From NCBI GenBank assembly GCA_030077755.1, contig JAQJZZ010000021.1, positions 868,001-932,000 on the forward strand: a stretch of 64,000 nt of DNA, in the 5' to 3' direction. Within the stretch, counting starts at the first letter, position 1. Each line of letters opens with the position of its first letter. The notes beneath the pieces are model-generated. The model saw only the letters and a list, made by a program, of their open reading frames with translations, searched no databases and was not told the origin of the DNA. A program made the translations under genes and the position numbers. Below are positions 44,736 through 56,436 of this stretch, one piece after another. Source of the DNA: Filosporella fistucella. Its lineage: Eukaryota > Ascomycota > Leotiomycetes > Helotiales.

Positions 44736-45369
44736 GTGACTTATATAGGGAGAAAAACCGAAGGCTTTATCTCTATATACCCTTTTATTATAAGAAATTT
44801 ATTTATATAATTTTTAGCTATAGGAATAAAAGCTTTAAAGCTATTAATATTTATAAGATGCTATAATATAAATAAAATGTGGGCTATGCTAGAGACCTTA
44901 AGAATATTTAAAGGTTTAAGCTTATTATAATAACGTCGGAGAAAAAGCTCTTGCCGCAAAACGCCTCTAAAAACTCTATAATTCCATATATAATCGATGA
45001 CCGAGATGAGTTATATGGGGGATTAAACCTTTTAAGACCATTTAAAACCTGGAGTCTAATAAAGGAATTAATATATTAGACCATTTTAAGATATATTAGA
45101 GTTTATATTATACTTTATAACTTATGGCTTAAATTAGTAAAAATCCTTTTAAATATCCCGGTAAAATATCTTTAAATATTAAAAAAAGGGGTATTATTCC
45201 TAAAATATGAGGAGATTTTAGGGGAAGGAATAGGGGAATTAAACCAGACTCTTTATAAGCTTAATACCCATATTTAAAAAAATCATTATTTAATAAAAAA
45301 GATATAAGATATAATAGCCTTATTCCTAATATTAAAATTATTATTTAATATATTTATTATAAAACCGAT

Positions 45370-46700
45370 AATTATATTTATTAAAAATAGCATAGGAATT
45401 CTTAAAATGGATAATATTGCCAAAACGGATATGTTAGCACTAGTGGATAATAATAAGTCTAAAGCACCTTTAGCTATTACCCTTAATATTATTAATTACT
45501 TTGGCCCTATGCTAATACCAGGGAGTAAAGGCATGCCATATTTTAATAAAACTTATATTAAAGAATTTATACGTCATTTTAAAGAAACGTATAATAATTA
45601 TAGAATCTTAAAAGCTAATAAAATTTAGAGGCTCCTAAGATATGCTAATTAGATTAAATAATGATAAATCGAAGGCTTATCCGAGTACCTTAATAAGAAA
45701 TCATATACTAAATTCGCTCTTATAATTTATAAAGAATTCGCTAACTCTAACCCTAAATAACTTAAAATGTCTATTACCTTCCTTAAATAATTCATTAGGG
45801 TTAAACGCAAATCTATTAATCTTAAAGCATTTCTTAAGGAATTCTATATTATATTAAGAGAGCTAGTTATAAAGGGTATCTTAAGTTATATTAATTAAGG
45901 GAGATTTTTACTTATCGGCTTGCCTAAGTCCATAAGGGAAAAGATTATTAATAAGTATTAGGTTAATTATAATAAACCGGAGTCTTATAATAAATATAGC
46001 TAATTTAGAGAATACGCCAAGAATTCTATAAATATTAGATATAGCTTAGAGGTTTAAGAACTTTAGAAAAACCTAATAGCAAGCTATAAAGAAGAAATAA
46101 CATTTATGATTAAATAGCTTAATAATTTAAAATCACCTATAATATTAGCTATTAATCCGCCAATAATATTCTCTTAAATAGCTAATATAAACGCAAAGTT
46201 AGAGGCACTTGCGTTAAATTTTAAACGTTTAAAGATTAGGAATATGAGAGTGGAAAAGAGATTAGATAATGAGAATTATGATTTAGAATTTGAAAGAAAA
46301 GTAAGAGCTTAATATCTTATATATAGGAATAAGTATAATGGATATTCCTATTAGGACTTAAGATATAATAATAATATTAACCTCTTAAATAATATTTTTA
46401 TTAATGCTATTAGAGTCTATGGAAGTTAGGATATTACCTATAACTTTTATAATAGGAAATTTAGAATAAAATAGCATAAGTTTAAGGATAAATGTCCTAT
46501 ATACCTTTATATAATAATTATGGGCATAATCCACTTTAATAACTTTAATAAAATTGCACTCGGTCCGAAAAGAATAAGAGCTTAATTATTAAGGAAAAGA
46601 AGAGACCAGAGTTAAGTAGCTATTATTTAACTAGCGATAAATGGCATAGATTTAAATGAGAATATAGATATAAAACGTATAAATATTTAAGTATTTAAAT
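45370..46700 (+). pseudogene. degenerate gag of the Ty3/gypsy element
   Basis: The stretch at about 45480-45625 still reads in one frame as a gag N-terminal segment ('NYFGPMLIPGSKGMPYF', then 'EFIRHFKETYNNYR'), matching the capsid start of ascomycete gypsy elements I know. Downstream the frame is interrupted by many TAA/TAG codons. No intact zinc knuckle could be read. Confidence 0.6.
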
Positions 46701-47499
46701 AATTAATAGAGCTACCATATTTTAATATATAAGGAGCACGTTTATAATAACCTACCTCCTTTATAAACTACTAATCACCTATACCGTTATTATAACTAAC
46801 CTCTATTTTTTAATTAAATAGGCTAGCGGGAATTAAAAAGATTTAGCTTTCTAAATGGTCGCCGCTAATAAAATTAGACTTAAAAGTGGAAGAGGACTTA
46901 ATAAACGTGAAAGTAATATCAAGTGTGGTTGCTAGAATTAGGAAGCCTATTATGCATTTTAAGAATATAATAAAGGTAGCTAAGAAAGTCTTAAAGCTAA
47001 GGATTAATTTAGGAAGAATAATAAGAGAATAAAACTATAATATTATTTCATAGCGCCTAAGCATTAAGGATAATAAGGAATTAAAAGAGTTTAACATAAT
47101 TATAATTAATAAAAGCTAATTATAATAATAAGATTCTTAAGGGGATATTAAAATAGAGGAAATTATAATTAAGTTAAAAGATAAAGTTATTAAGCTAATA
47201 GTTAAGAAACCTAAAAGAGCTTTAAATTAAGGAATAAAGAAAAATAGGGACTAAATCCTTAATTAATATATTAGTCTAAAAGTAAGAGTAAAAGCTATTA
47301 ATTAACTTTTCTCGGGGAAAGAAATGCATTTGTAAGACATTTATGCTATTTAAGAGAACGTCTTTAAAATGGCTTAGGAAAGATATATTATTTTAAAAAC
47401 TAGAGGGAATGATTTTGTCTTATAAAATCTAGGAAAAACTAAAAATTAAATACTAGAAAGATTTGGGAAAATAGCTATTCTTAAAGTTAATACTATTAA

Positions 47500-50400
47500 A
47501 ATGGGTTTTATTATTTAAAGGTGCCTAGCATTGGCAATGAGAATACCAAAAGTAGAAGTCTTAATTAATAATAAAATTAAGGTTATAGCAATTCTTAATA
47601 TAGGAGTAAAGGTTAATATTATAGGAAGAAACTGGGTAAAGGAAGCAAAACTCATAATATTAGAGATAAAAAGATAAATGACCTATTCGATTATTAATAA
47701 TAAGAATAAATCATTTATAGGCTTTATTAAGAATATCCCTATTAATGCCGGAGGTATTATTTATTATATCGACTTTTAGGTAGTCTCTTATTATTAAAAG
47801 GAGATTCTTTTAGGAATGCTATATTTGCTAGAAATGAAGTTTAACTTTTATTATTTAAGAGGAGGGATTATATAAGCCTGCTTTATAGACATTTAAGGAG
47901 TGGTAGGAACGGTTATAATTGCTAGAGATAAAACTGAGTATGCTAGCGCTAAAAAAGTAAAGATGGCGGGAAAAGTTTAGCTAATTTATAAAACGGGTTA
48001 TAAGTTAATAAAGTTAAAAGCTTAGGATTAACACATTATAGCTTTTAAAGTAATGGAGAGTAGAATAATAATTTGAGGTTAAAGCAATATAATAGATAAA
48101 AGGAAAAGAAGAAAAATATAAAAAGGGAATTATATATAAAATTTAATATATATATAATATAAATGGATAGAGTTATTAGAGTAAATAATTTTATTATTAT
48201 TATTAAAGAAAGAAAAAAAGGTGATCCAAGTTAACGCTACCCTTAAAGACCATTTAAGGTTAATATAATATATAAAAAAGTTGCCGATAAGGTTTAATTA
48301 ATAAGCTTAGGAGATTTTAATAGGATGAATTTAGGAGAATTGGTTAATTGGCTTAAAAAATTAAAAAATGAGAAGCCAAATATTAAAATAGGTGAATTTA
48401 ATAATTAAATATTAAGAAGATTTATAATTAGTATACCAGGAAGTAGACTTATAATAAAAAGGATAAAGTAGATAATAGTGGAAAAGACTATTATAAATAA
48501 AGAAAGAAGGTTACTCATATAAATACTTATAAATTATAAGGAAGCTATTATATTTAATTAAATAAAAATAGGAATTATTACTTTAAATATCATACCACCA
48601 CTTAAAATTAAGACCATTCCTCACTAAGCATGGCAAGAAAGCTTATTTCTAGTGCTGAAAGCGCTTAATAAAAAAGTTATTAAGATACTAAGAAATAAAA
48701 TGCGTAAAGGAGTAATAAAATGATATTATGGTCCATATAAAAATAAGTGGTTCTTAATAGTAAAGAAGGAAAAGAAGAGCTATTAACTTATTATAGCGGC
48801 AATTAAAATAAATCGAGTTATAATTAAGGATGCGAATATTCCACCAAATATAGACTAGTTCTTAAAAGAATTCATAGGAATAATAATGGCATTATTAATA
48901 GACTTATTTTTTAGTTATAATTAAATGTTATTAGATTTTAGGGATAGAGATATAACTATTATATATACCCTAATCGGACTTATTAGGTTAATAAGACTCC
49001 CTTAAGGTGATACCAACTCAATTATATAGTTTTATAAAGTAATTTATAAGATTTTGCTTAATTACGTGCCATATATCGCGCTATTATATATAGATAATAT
49101 TAGAGTAAAAGGATTATATTCCTTTTATAATAATAAAGAAGTGGCGTTAGAAATTAAACGTTTTATATTAGAATATCTTTAAAACTTGGACCTGGTAATG
49201 GAAAGATTAAAAAGAGCTAAAGCGACCATTGGAATTAAATTATAATTTTGTATGCTAGGCTTAAAAATTATTAGCTATATTACCGATTTAGAAGGGAGAC
49301 ACCTAGAAATAGCTAAAATTAATAAAATTTTAAAATGGTTAAAATGTAATAATATTATAAAAGCTAAAGCATTTATAGGCATTTATATTTTTTACCGTAT
49401 TTGGGTCAAAGACTATGCTAAAATCGTAGAACCGATATATTCTCTAATAAAAAAAGGAGTGAACTTTAAGTGGGAATAACCTTAAAAAGATGCGCTTCTT
49501 ATAATTTAATATATGCTAATATTGGCACTAGCCTTAATAAAAATAAGATATGGGAAGGATTTAGGAGAGATTATTTTAATAGTGGATGCTAGTTTAAAAG
49601 GATGGGGTATTATACTTTAATAGCTTAACGAAGATAAAAATAAATATTTAAGCAGATATAAAAGCGGACTCTAGTCTTTAGCTAAATAAAACTATAATGC
49701 CACTAAATGAGAATATAGAGGTGCCTTAAAAGCTATGAAGAAAATGAGAGGAGATTTATATAGAGTGCATTTTATCTTAAAAATAAATATTATAATTTTA
49801 ATAATATAGCTAAATGGAGCTGCATTTAACTTGCCGGGAGTAATACTCACACGCTAAATAGTTTAGATGAGACTAATAGACTTTAAAGTTAAATACATTT
49901 TAGGAATTAAGAATATTGCTATAAATGGCCTATTAAGAAGACTAATTTTCCTAGGAGATAAAGAGGAAAGAGAAAATGAAAAAGACCTAGATAATTAAAT
50001 TAACGTAAGAATTTATTATATATTAGTATATAATATAGCATTGGCTTAAAAGTAATACCTAAATAAATCCTATTTACCTAAATCTTAAATAATTGCTTTC
50101 TTCCTTATAATACTCCGAAATCCGGGCGATATAACTATATTATAATTTAAAATCTTTAAGAATAAAGCCTTAGATTTTATTATTAGAGATTAGCAACTTT
50201 ATAAGAGAGCCTTTAGGGATATTCTAATAAAATTAGTCGTGGATAGAGCTAAAAAGAAGAACCAAGTCATATCGGAATATTATATTAAGGGTAATTATTA
50301 TGGAAAAAAAGAGATATATCGCAAATCCGCGAGTAAATTTTAATAGAGTAATGCATTTGCTAATTATAGAGCCTTTTATATAAGTTATAAAGAATATTAG

Positions 50401-51400
50401 ATGAGATTAGGGTTAAAGTATAATAAGCCACTTTATATAACTTGAATAACTGGCATGTGGTAAAAAGTAGGTCTTAACGTGGTTTATATGCTAAATAATA
50501 ATAATAAAAAGTTTTTTATTTTAGTAAAAGATAATTTATTTGGCTAGCTAAAAGGAAGAGCCTTAATAAAAGCAGATGCCGCTTTAATAATAAAATTTAT
50601 TTAGGAAGACATTATTTATAGGCATGGAATTTTTAGGAGACTTATAATAGATGGAGGTCTAAAAAATAAGGGTCTTATTATAGAGTTTACTAAGAAGTAT
50701 GGAATTAAAAGAGTGCAGATTTTAGTATATAACTCTAAAGCAAATGGAATAATTAAGAGGGGATATAAGGATATTTTAGAATCGCTAATAAAAATAATAG
50801 GAGGAAGGATATAGAAATGGACTAAGAAATTTTATTTAATTTTATTAGCATGCCGAATTAGCATATACGGATTAACCGGTATTATACCATTCTTTTTACT
50901 TTATAAAAGGGAAGCAATTCTTTTAATAGAGACATAGCATCCTATCTAAAGAATGCTAAATTGGAAGAAAATAAGAATATGAGCTAATCTTTTAGCTATA
51001 TGAGTAAGATAGCTAGAATTGAGAGATAAAGACATAAAAGAAATCACCTTAAGAAAAAGAAAAATTAAGGAATTAGGAAAGAAAGCATTTAATAAAACTC
51101 ACAAATTATAAACACATAGCCTTAAAGTTAATAACATTATTTTAATTCTTAATATAAAGAAGGCAATTAATATATCTTTAAATGCTAAACTCAATTATCA
51201 ATAGAGGGGACCCTATTAAATCACCTTAGCAAATAATATAAAAGGATATTTTAAGCTAAAAGAGCTAAATAATATTTAATTATAGGGATCATTTATAGGA
51301 AATAGGCTAAAGAGGTTTATTTAAAGAAGAGAAGGATTTATTATAATAGACCCCATTGCATAGGATAATAGCAATAGCTTAAAAGGGTTAGATAACTTAG
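47500..51400 (+). pseudogene. degenerate pol: protease, reverse transcriptase, RNase H, integrase
   Basis: Remnants in order. Protease near 47560-47650, where DSGAEVN-type residues have become NIGVKVN. Reverse transcriptase about 48730-49480, with 'PYKNKWFLIVKK', 'ANIPPNID' and a catalytic box reading YIDN at 49081-49113 (a G-to-A change of YxDD). RNase H near 49577-49620 (VDASLKGWG). Integrase core near 50621-50800 (RHGIFRRLIIDGG, then ANGIIKRG). An 'ELNN...GSFIGNRLKRF' end lies near 51270-51330. Dozens of in-frame stops make it non-functional. The only long open piece, 49252-49479, is the C-terminal part of the RT region. Confidence 0.85.
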
Positions 51401-53807
51401 ATAAATCTAAATATAAAGACTCTAAGAGCGATAATTAATAAATATTATTAGCGGCGACCATTTTAAATTATACCAAATTAGCTATCTTTAGGCCTAAGCG
51501 ATGCTACATTAATATTCGACTTAGCCTTAAGTAAAAGCTACTCTTTAAGATAGCGGGAGAACCAAAAGCTCTATAAGCGCTATCCTTACGCGGTAATTAA
51601 AAGATTACCTTAATAATTAAAAACTATAAAGGATACTAATATAACACCCCCTATCTGCTTTTATATGGGATCTATTAGCTCGCGTTACCCTAATATATGG
51701 GACGAGGCCGATTTTAATTATAGATAAGCAAGAGAGCTAAAGCTTTATAAGCGCTCTAGATCGGTGTTTTTAGACCTCTTTTAAATAGGATTAGGAGATA
51801 TCTCGACCGCACCCCAGGCAAGGTTTTAAGACACCTTTCTTATAATTATAATTTTATAGAGGGTTTAATATTAGATTTGCTTTAATAAATTAAAGTAAAA
51901 AGGTAATAGGAGACTGGGATTAGACTAGTAACCTATTATGAGATATATTAAAGTAAACCTTAAGAAAGCCCTTAAAAGAAAAACCCTTAAAAATAAAATA
52001 AAGCCCTCGGAATTCCCCTTAATTTTAAATGGTCGCTATCTCAAATCTTAAGGAAAAGCAGCTATGGCTAGCAATTACCCCCCTATTAAGACTCAAAAAG
52101 GCGATAATCTTTATAATTAATTTAAAATATATTTATTCTAGCTTGAAAAATAGAGTATTTTCCCTTAAATAATTAATATTCCCTATTGGCTTCTTAGCAC
52201 ACCGCTTATTAAAGTATAAATATAAGGTTTAAAAAGTGCCCGGGCATTTCCCTTATACTTATAATAACTTAATAAATTTAATAAGCTTTTATTATAAAAG
52301 CAAATAGTTAAAGCCCATAATAGCCAGCCACTAATTAAAGACATATTTCCTTTATTAAAGGAGATATCCTTAAAAATTGCATTAATAACCCTTTAAGAGT
52401 TTTATATCTATTAGAGAAATTTTAGCGATAATAATATTCCTAACTATAGGTAAGTCTCTCTCACATTCTCATAGAAATCTACAAAAAGGCACTCTCCCTA
52501 GTGAAAGCCAAAGATATATATAATATAGGATAAGCTATTAAGATAAGTATAATATAAAAAAAAAAAGCTATTAAGCCCTTTATAAAAACTCTTAATATAT
52601 ATTAACTAAGGTAATATACCGCTATTTAGATATATAAAGCACGCCCTATATAGCTTAGATAACCCGTAAAAAGCACTTTATGGAAATAGAGGCTTAATAT
52701 ACTTTTAATCCCTTAATTCATAGTTTGGCACTAGCTAAAAAGAACCTTATAAAACTTTTTATAATAATAAAAATGAATAATATTATAAGAATAAGTAAAG
52801 AAATATAAGGAAAATAATTAAATTAGCCGCGTTATTAGTGCTTACCAATATTTACCTATTTACGTAAAGCCCTATTACCTAATACCTTATTATCCCATAT
52901 ATATATTTAAATTCGAGGTTCTCATTTAAGGTTATTAACCTATTTATATCTTAACTACTAATATATAAGTCGAAGTTATTAAAGGAAGAAAGGATTAAAG
53001 GAAGGAAGGACGGAAAATGGGATCTAAGAAGTATAAAAGACAATTAGCCAACTAATTCTTTTAAATCAATTAATTATAAAAGAAATAATATTAGGTTTAA
53101 GATTAAGCGAGGACGTGTCGGCCTTAGGCGAGTATAAAAACCCTATGCGTGATTACCATAAGATTACTATAATAAAGTAGCACTTAGCTTATATAATTAC
53201 CCTAATTTAATTGCTTTAAAAAGAGCGCCAAATAACGATAATAATATTAAATAGCGACGATAATCATTAATAAAAGAGTAAGACTTGATAAGAAGTTAAA
53301 AAAGGGATAAAAGATATATTAAATAATAAAACTTAGTTTTAATAAAAGGCTAAAAGTATTTATTTTCGAGTATTATTATACCTTGCAATTATAAAAATCT
53401 TAATCTATTATTAGCGCATCTTTTTATTACTTACCTTAGTAATAAACCTTTGCAATTAAGGATAATAATAGCAATAAGGGTATTTAAGAAAGGATTATTA
53501 TCGCTATAAGCCATTATAAAAGAGGTGGGCGAAAAGTTATAAAAAAAATAGGAAAGATATTAAGTTTAAGAGGTTAAAAGGAATGGGAGGGTTTATATAT
53601 GCTATGAGAAGCCATATAAGCCTAAAATTGAGAGTAAATGGCCAATTATTTATTATTCTTTAAAAGCAAATTTCTAAGGAAGGATACGGGATATTTTCTT
53701 TTTAGGTTCTAATATTAGGGATCACTTTACTCTTTTAAGCATTTCCTTATAATTAGAGTTATTTGGGCCTATTTTGGAAGACTTAAACGTATTCATTTAA
53801 TAAAACT
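51400..53807 (+). other. 2.4-kb AT-rich region between pol and the 3' LTR
   Basis: Longer than a usual 3' non-coding stretch. From about 52085 to 52460 one forward frame reads as protein-like if TAA/TAG are taken as former CAA/CAG or TGG codons (residues such as PYWLLSTPLIKV and GLKSARAFPLYL are visible between stops). This may be an extra ORF or a nested, older element. No second LTR pair was found. Confidence 0.35.
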
Positions 53808-53820
53808 AGGTGGGGGCGAG
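53808..53820 (+). other. polypurine tract
   Basis: AGGTGGGGGCGAG lies immediately before the 3' LTR, the usual position of the plus-strand primer of LTR elements. Confidence 0.7.
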
Positions 53821-54020
53821 TATAAAAGGGCTCTAAAATTAGTGTTTATTATACTAGTCACGTGGGGCACGTATTCGGCTATTTTTTAGTGTTTTGTCAT
53901 ATTATTCTAGGGCTCGACCTTTTATACTTAGAGACTTAGACAATAATGCCATAATTACTAAAGACCACCAGCTGCTTACCCTTTCTATTATTTGTATTAT
54001 TTGTGGTTCTATTTATATTA
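53821..54020 (+). repeat. 3' LTR
   Basis: Begins TATAAAAGGG (the terminal TG has become TA). Same length as the 5' LTR with transition-only differences. It ends about 245 bp before the start codon of the next small membrane-protein gene. Confidence 0.9.
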
Positions 54021-54265
54021 CCTATCGGATTACTTGGAAACTCAATTCTGGCTTGTGAACTTGAAAAAAGGCAATGAATCACAAAACATTCATCTGGCCG
54101 CAGAACTATCACTATTTAATCTCCCCGGCTTCCCCTTTCAGAATTACTTTAACCAAGTCCTCGCGCACACACAAAACCTCAAAGTCAATCCCAATCAAGA
54201 GCTAACAGCTTGTCTCACTTGATCACCGAATACTCGCAAATCGCAAACATTTCCCACTACAAACC

Positions 54266-54484
54266 ATGAAGATGCTTTCACCTACAATCAACTACCTCTT
54301 CACACTCTTTCTCATCCTTCAACAATTCACGAGTGCCACCGGTATACCCATCGATTCCTCACCTATCCTACGCCGCGGCCTAGGTCATACCGTAATATCA
54401 TGGATCATTGGACTTGTGTGCCTTGCCGTCCTGGTTCTAGCATGTGTCGGATTGTATGTTCTCTGGAAGCGTCGTAGAGGTTAG
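54266..54484 (+). CDS. 72-residue single-pass membrane protein (paralogue pair, member 1)
   Basis: One exon. Residues 1-27 are a signal peptide. A very short ectodomain contains PIDSSPILRRG with a dibasic RR suitable for Kex2-type cleavage. A membrane helix lies at about 45-67, followed directly by KRRRG, the C-terminus. It shares layout, a PIL-x-RR motif and an L-V-A-C-x-G-x-Y helix pattern with the protein at 55211, and both have TGATCACCGAA about 35 bp before the ATG. No family is recognised. The 3' LTR of the retrotransposon lies ~245 bp upstream and may have displaced its original promoter. Confidence 0.6.
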   Translation: MKMLSPTINYLFTLFLILQQFTSATGIPIDSSPILRRGLGHTVISWIIGLVCLAVLVLACVGLYVLWKRRRG

Positions 54485-55210
54485 AAGCATGTAGCGGGGT
54501 GTTCAGGATTGAAATTGGGGTGAGGGGCACTTTGATGATGGGAAGGAGCGATTGCGTTCTTTGGTCCTAATGGCTTTGGGGTCGTGTGAGGGACGTGCGA
54601 GTGAGCACGGGAAAGCTATAGGGTGTGATGCGATGATTTTTCCTTTGTACATTATACGGCATTGACTATGAATTGAAGCGTGTCAAATCATTGAAGAATT
54701 AAGTATTGTATGAGTTGCAAATGGATATCCAAAAGGTTCTAAGATTTCTTCAACGAAACTATTCATATTCATAAACATGATTGATCTCACGTGCGCTTGA
54801 CCCCAATGGCTATCACTGAAATCTAGGGACAAGTAGCTGGAAAGGCTTGAAATAGTTTCATCATACTTGAGCAGTTCCGATTTTTTGCGAAATAAACTTC
54901 AGACATAAGTATATGAGTATAATATTTGAAAATGTACATAACCCTGAATCGTAAGCTTTTGAATCACGAAATTCCCAGCTTCTAACTTACCTCAGGTTGA
55001 TTCACGAATTTCTCTCTCCCTCTCATACTTAGCTAAAGTGCAAATTCCAATCCACCACTATATTCCTCCCCAAACATCAATTCTTCCAAGTCCACAGCTC
55101 AAATTTAAGTTTTCGCTCTCAATTTTCGCTCAGCATCCAAGTCCTCAACCTTCCGCAACCCAGAACTGATCACCGAAGCCATCCAGTCTCCCCAGACAAC
55201 TTGCGCACAA
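54485..55210. other. intergenic region between the two paralogous small genes
   Basis: No gene supported. The last ~150 bp are a CT-rich leader with the TGATCACCGAA element at 55167-55177. Confidence 0.45.
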
Positions 55211-55456
55211 ATGAAATCACCACTCTTCAAACTCCTCATTCTCCTCTATCAACTAGCCTCCACAGCCGCTTCCCCTCTCCTTCCATCCTCCAACTCATCA
55301 GACATTTACCCTATTCTAAGTCGTCGATATGATTCTCAAAACACATTTATCCTTGTTGGATCAGGAATGATACTTGTAGCTTGTTTCGTAGGTTATAGTG
55401 TGGTTATTTGTTGGCTGGAGAGACATAATATGGGTGAGACATATGGATTGACTTAG
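55211..55456 (+). CDS. 81-residue single-pass membrane protein (paralogue pair, member 2)
   Basis: One exon. The signal peptide (1-20, ending in TAA-SP) is followed by a short Ser/Asn ectodomain (with NSS) and YPILSRRY, again a dibasic site. The membrane helix lies at about 45-68 and the cytosolic tail has only ~13 residues. The features shared with the 54266 gene suggest a tandem duplication. Function unknown; a peptide-releasing or membrane-sensing role would be speculation. Confidence 0.6.
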   Translation: MKSPLFKLLILLYQLASTAASPLLPSSNSSDIYPILSRRYDSQNTFILVGSGMILVACFVGYSVVICWLERHNMGETYGLT

Positions 55457-56178
55457 TATGGCGAAGAGAGGATTGACATGTGCGGTGGGGAGTTTCGGTG
55501 ATCTATGATCGGTGGCGCGAGATAGTGGGCGGAAGGCGTCGACTTGCGAAATTGCGGGTATACAGTGCTTAAAAGCAATGCTTACAATGAAAAAATCTGT
55601 TGTATTCTGCTTTAAGTGCCGGTGGTTGATTTTAGTTCAAAATGACATTCGCGTGGTTTGAGCATGTGATCCAAGCAAAACTCCGCCTGTCGGCGGGCAA
55701 TCGGAAGTATAGAAGTAAGATATTACTTACTATCTTTGTAAGTTTAGTATATGCACTACAGGGCCAATAAATAATAGGTCTTATTGAAAACATAAATTAC
55801 ACCAACGACTGCATTCTTTGAAGTACATTGATTGTGCTTCCACCCAGAACGCTGTACACTTTATGACTTTACTTGAAGAGTCAAATGTCTAAAATTTGAA
55901 ACTGAATCCTGTATGGCAACGAAATTTAATCTAGGTACTGATTTGAATCATCAAGCATCTGCAATCAGCCTTTGCTGATAGTGATTCCCAAAACAGAGTC
56001 ATGCACACCAAAGCCTTACACCATTTATTCGACTCGGTGAACCCTTCCAAATACAATGCCCAGTCCATTTGCATTCCAGCCTTGAACTCAACTCGCAAAA
56101 TCAAGCAAAGCATAATTCTCGAGCTTCTAGATCCAAATCAAATTCCCGAGACAAGCCACCGAAACCAAAGCAGTGAGC
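55457..56178. other. intergenic region
   Basis: No gene supported; the frame at 55931-56113 (-) has no recognisable feature. Confidence 0.4.
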
Positions 56179-56436
56179 ATGGACATGGACGCGAGTATCT
56201 TTCTCGAGTTCCAGCTTGTTCTACACCTCACATGTTTTATTCTGCCACAAGTAAGAAACATAATAGCTTTTGTGCTCGGAGTACCAGTCGAAACCAATGA
56301 TCTTTGTTCTGTTGGCGTAACTGTAGTTATTTCCATGCTTCTCCCCGGAGCCATCATAGCGCATATACTGTACCTTTTCATCAGCCACTCAACAAACTCA
56401 AGACTGCATCGCGGGAGGGAAAATAAGAAGGAGTAA
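56179..56436 (+). CDS. possible small membrane protein (85 residues)
   Basis: Starts at the ATG at 56179. Residues ~7-35 are moderately hydrophobic and a clear membrane helix lies at about 45-70 (VGVTVVISMLLPGAIIAHILYLF), ending in a basic HRGRENKKE tail. It fits the local run of small single-pass proteins. There is no intron, signal cleavage site or family match; a chance frame cannot be excluded. Confidence 0.4.
   Translation: MDMDASIFLEFQLVLHLTCFILPQVRNIIAFVLGVPVETNDLCSVGVTVVISMLLPGAIIAHILYLFISHSTNSRLHRGRENKKE

Larger units (their letters stand above)
44536..54020 (+). mobile_element. RIP-degraded Ty3/gypsy LTR retrotransposon, complete with both LTRs
   Basis: Two ~200-bp direct LTRs bound 9.5 kb of very AT-rich sequence whose coding remnants run gag, protease, reverse transcriptase, RNase H, integrase, the Ty3/gypsy order. 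Nearly every former CAA/CAG/TGG reads as a stop. The LTRs differ at 13 positions, all transitions, with no gaps, and 9 of the 13 lie in CpA/TpG context, as expected from RIP. TTAC occurs just before the 5' LTR and at 54018-54021, overlapping the 3' LTR end by three bases; a 5-bp reading (CTTAC/CCTAT, transition differences only) is also possible. The element is dead. Confidence 0.93.

Noticed and set aside
49252..49479. Open 75-codon frame as a stand-alone gene
   Set aside because: It is the surviving C-terminal part of the reverse transcriptase region of the gypsy element, flanked by in-frame stops.
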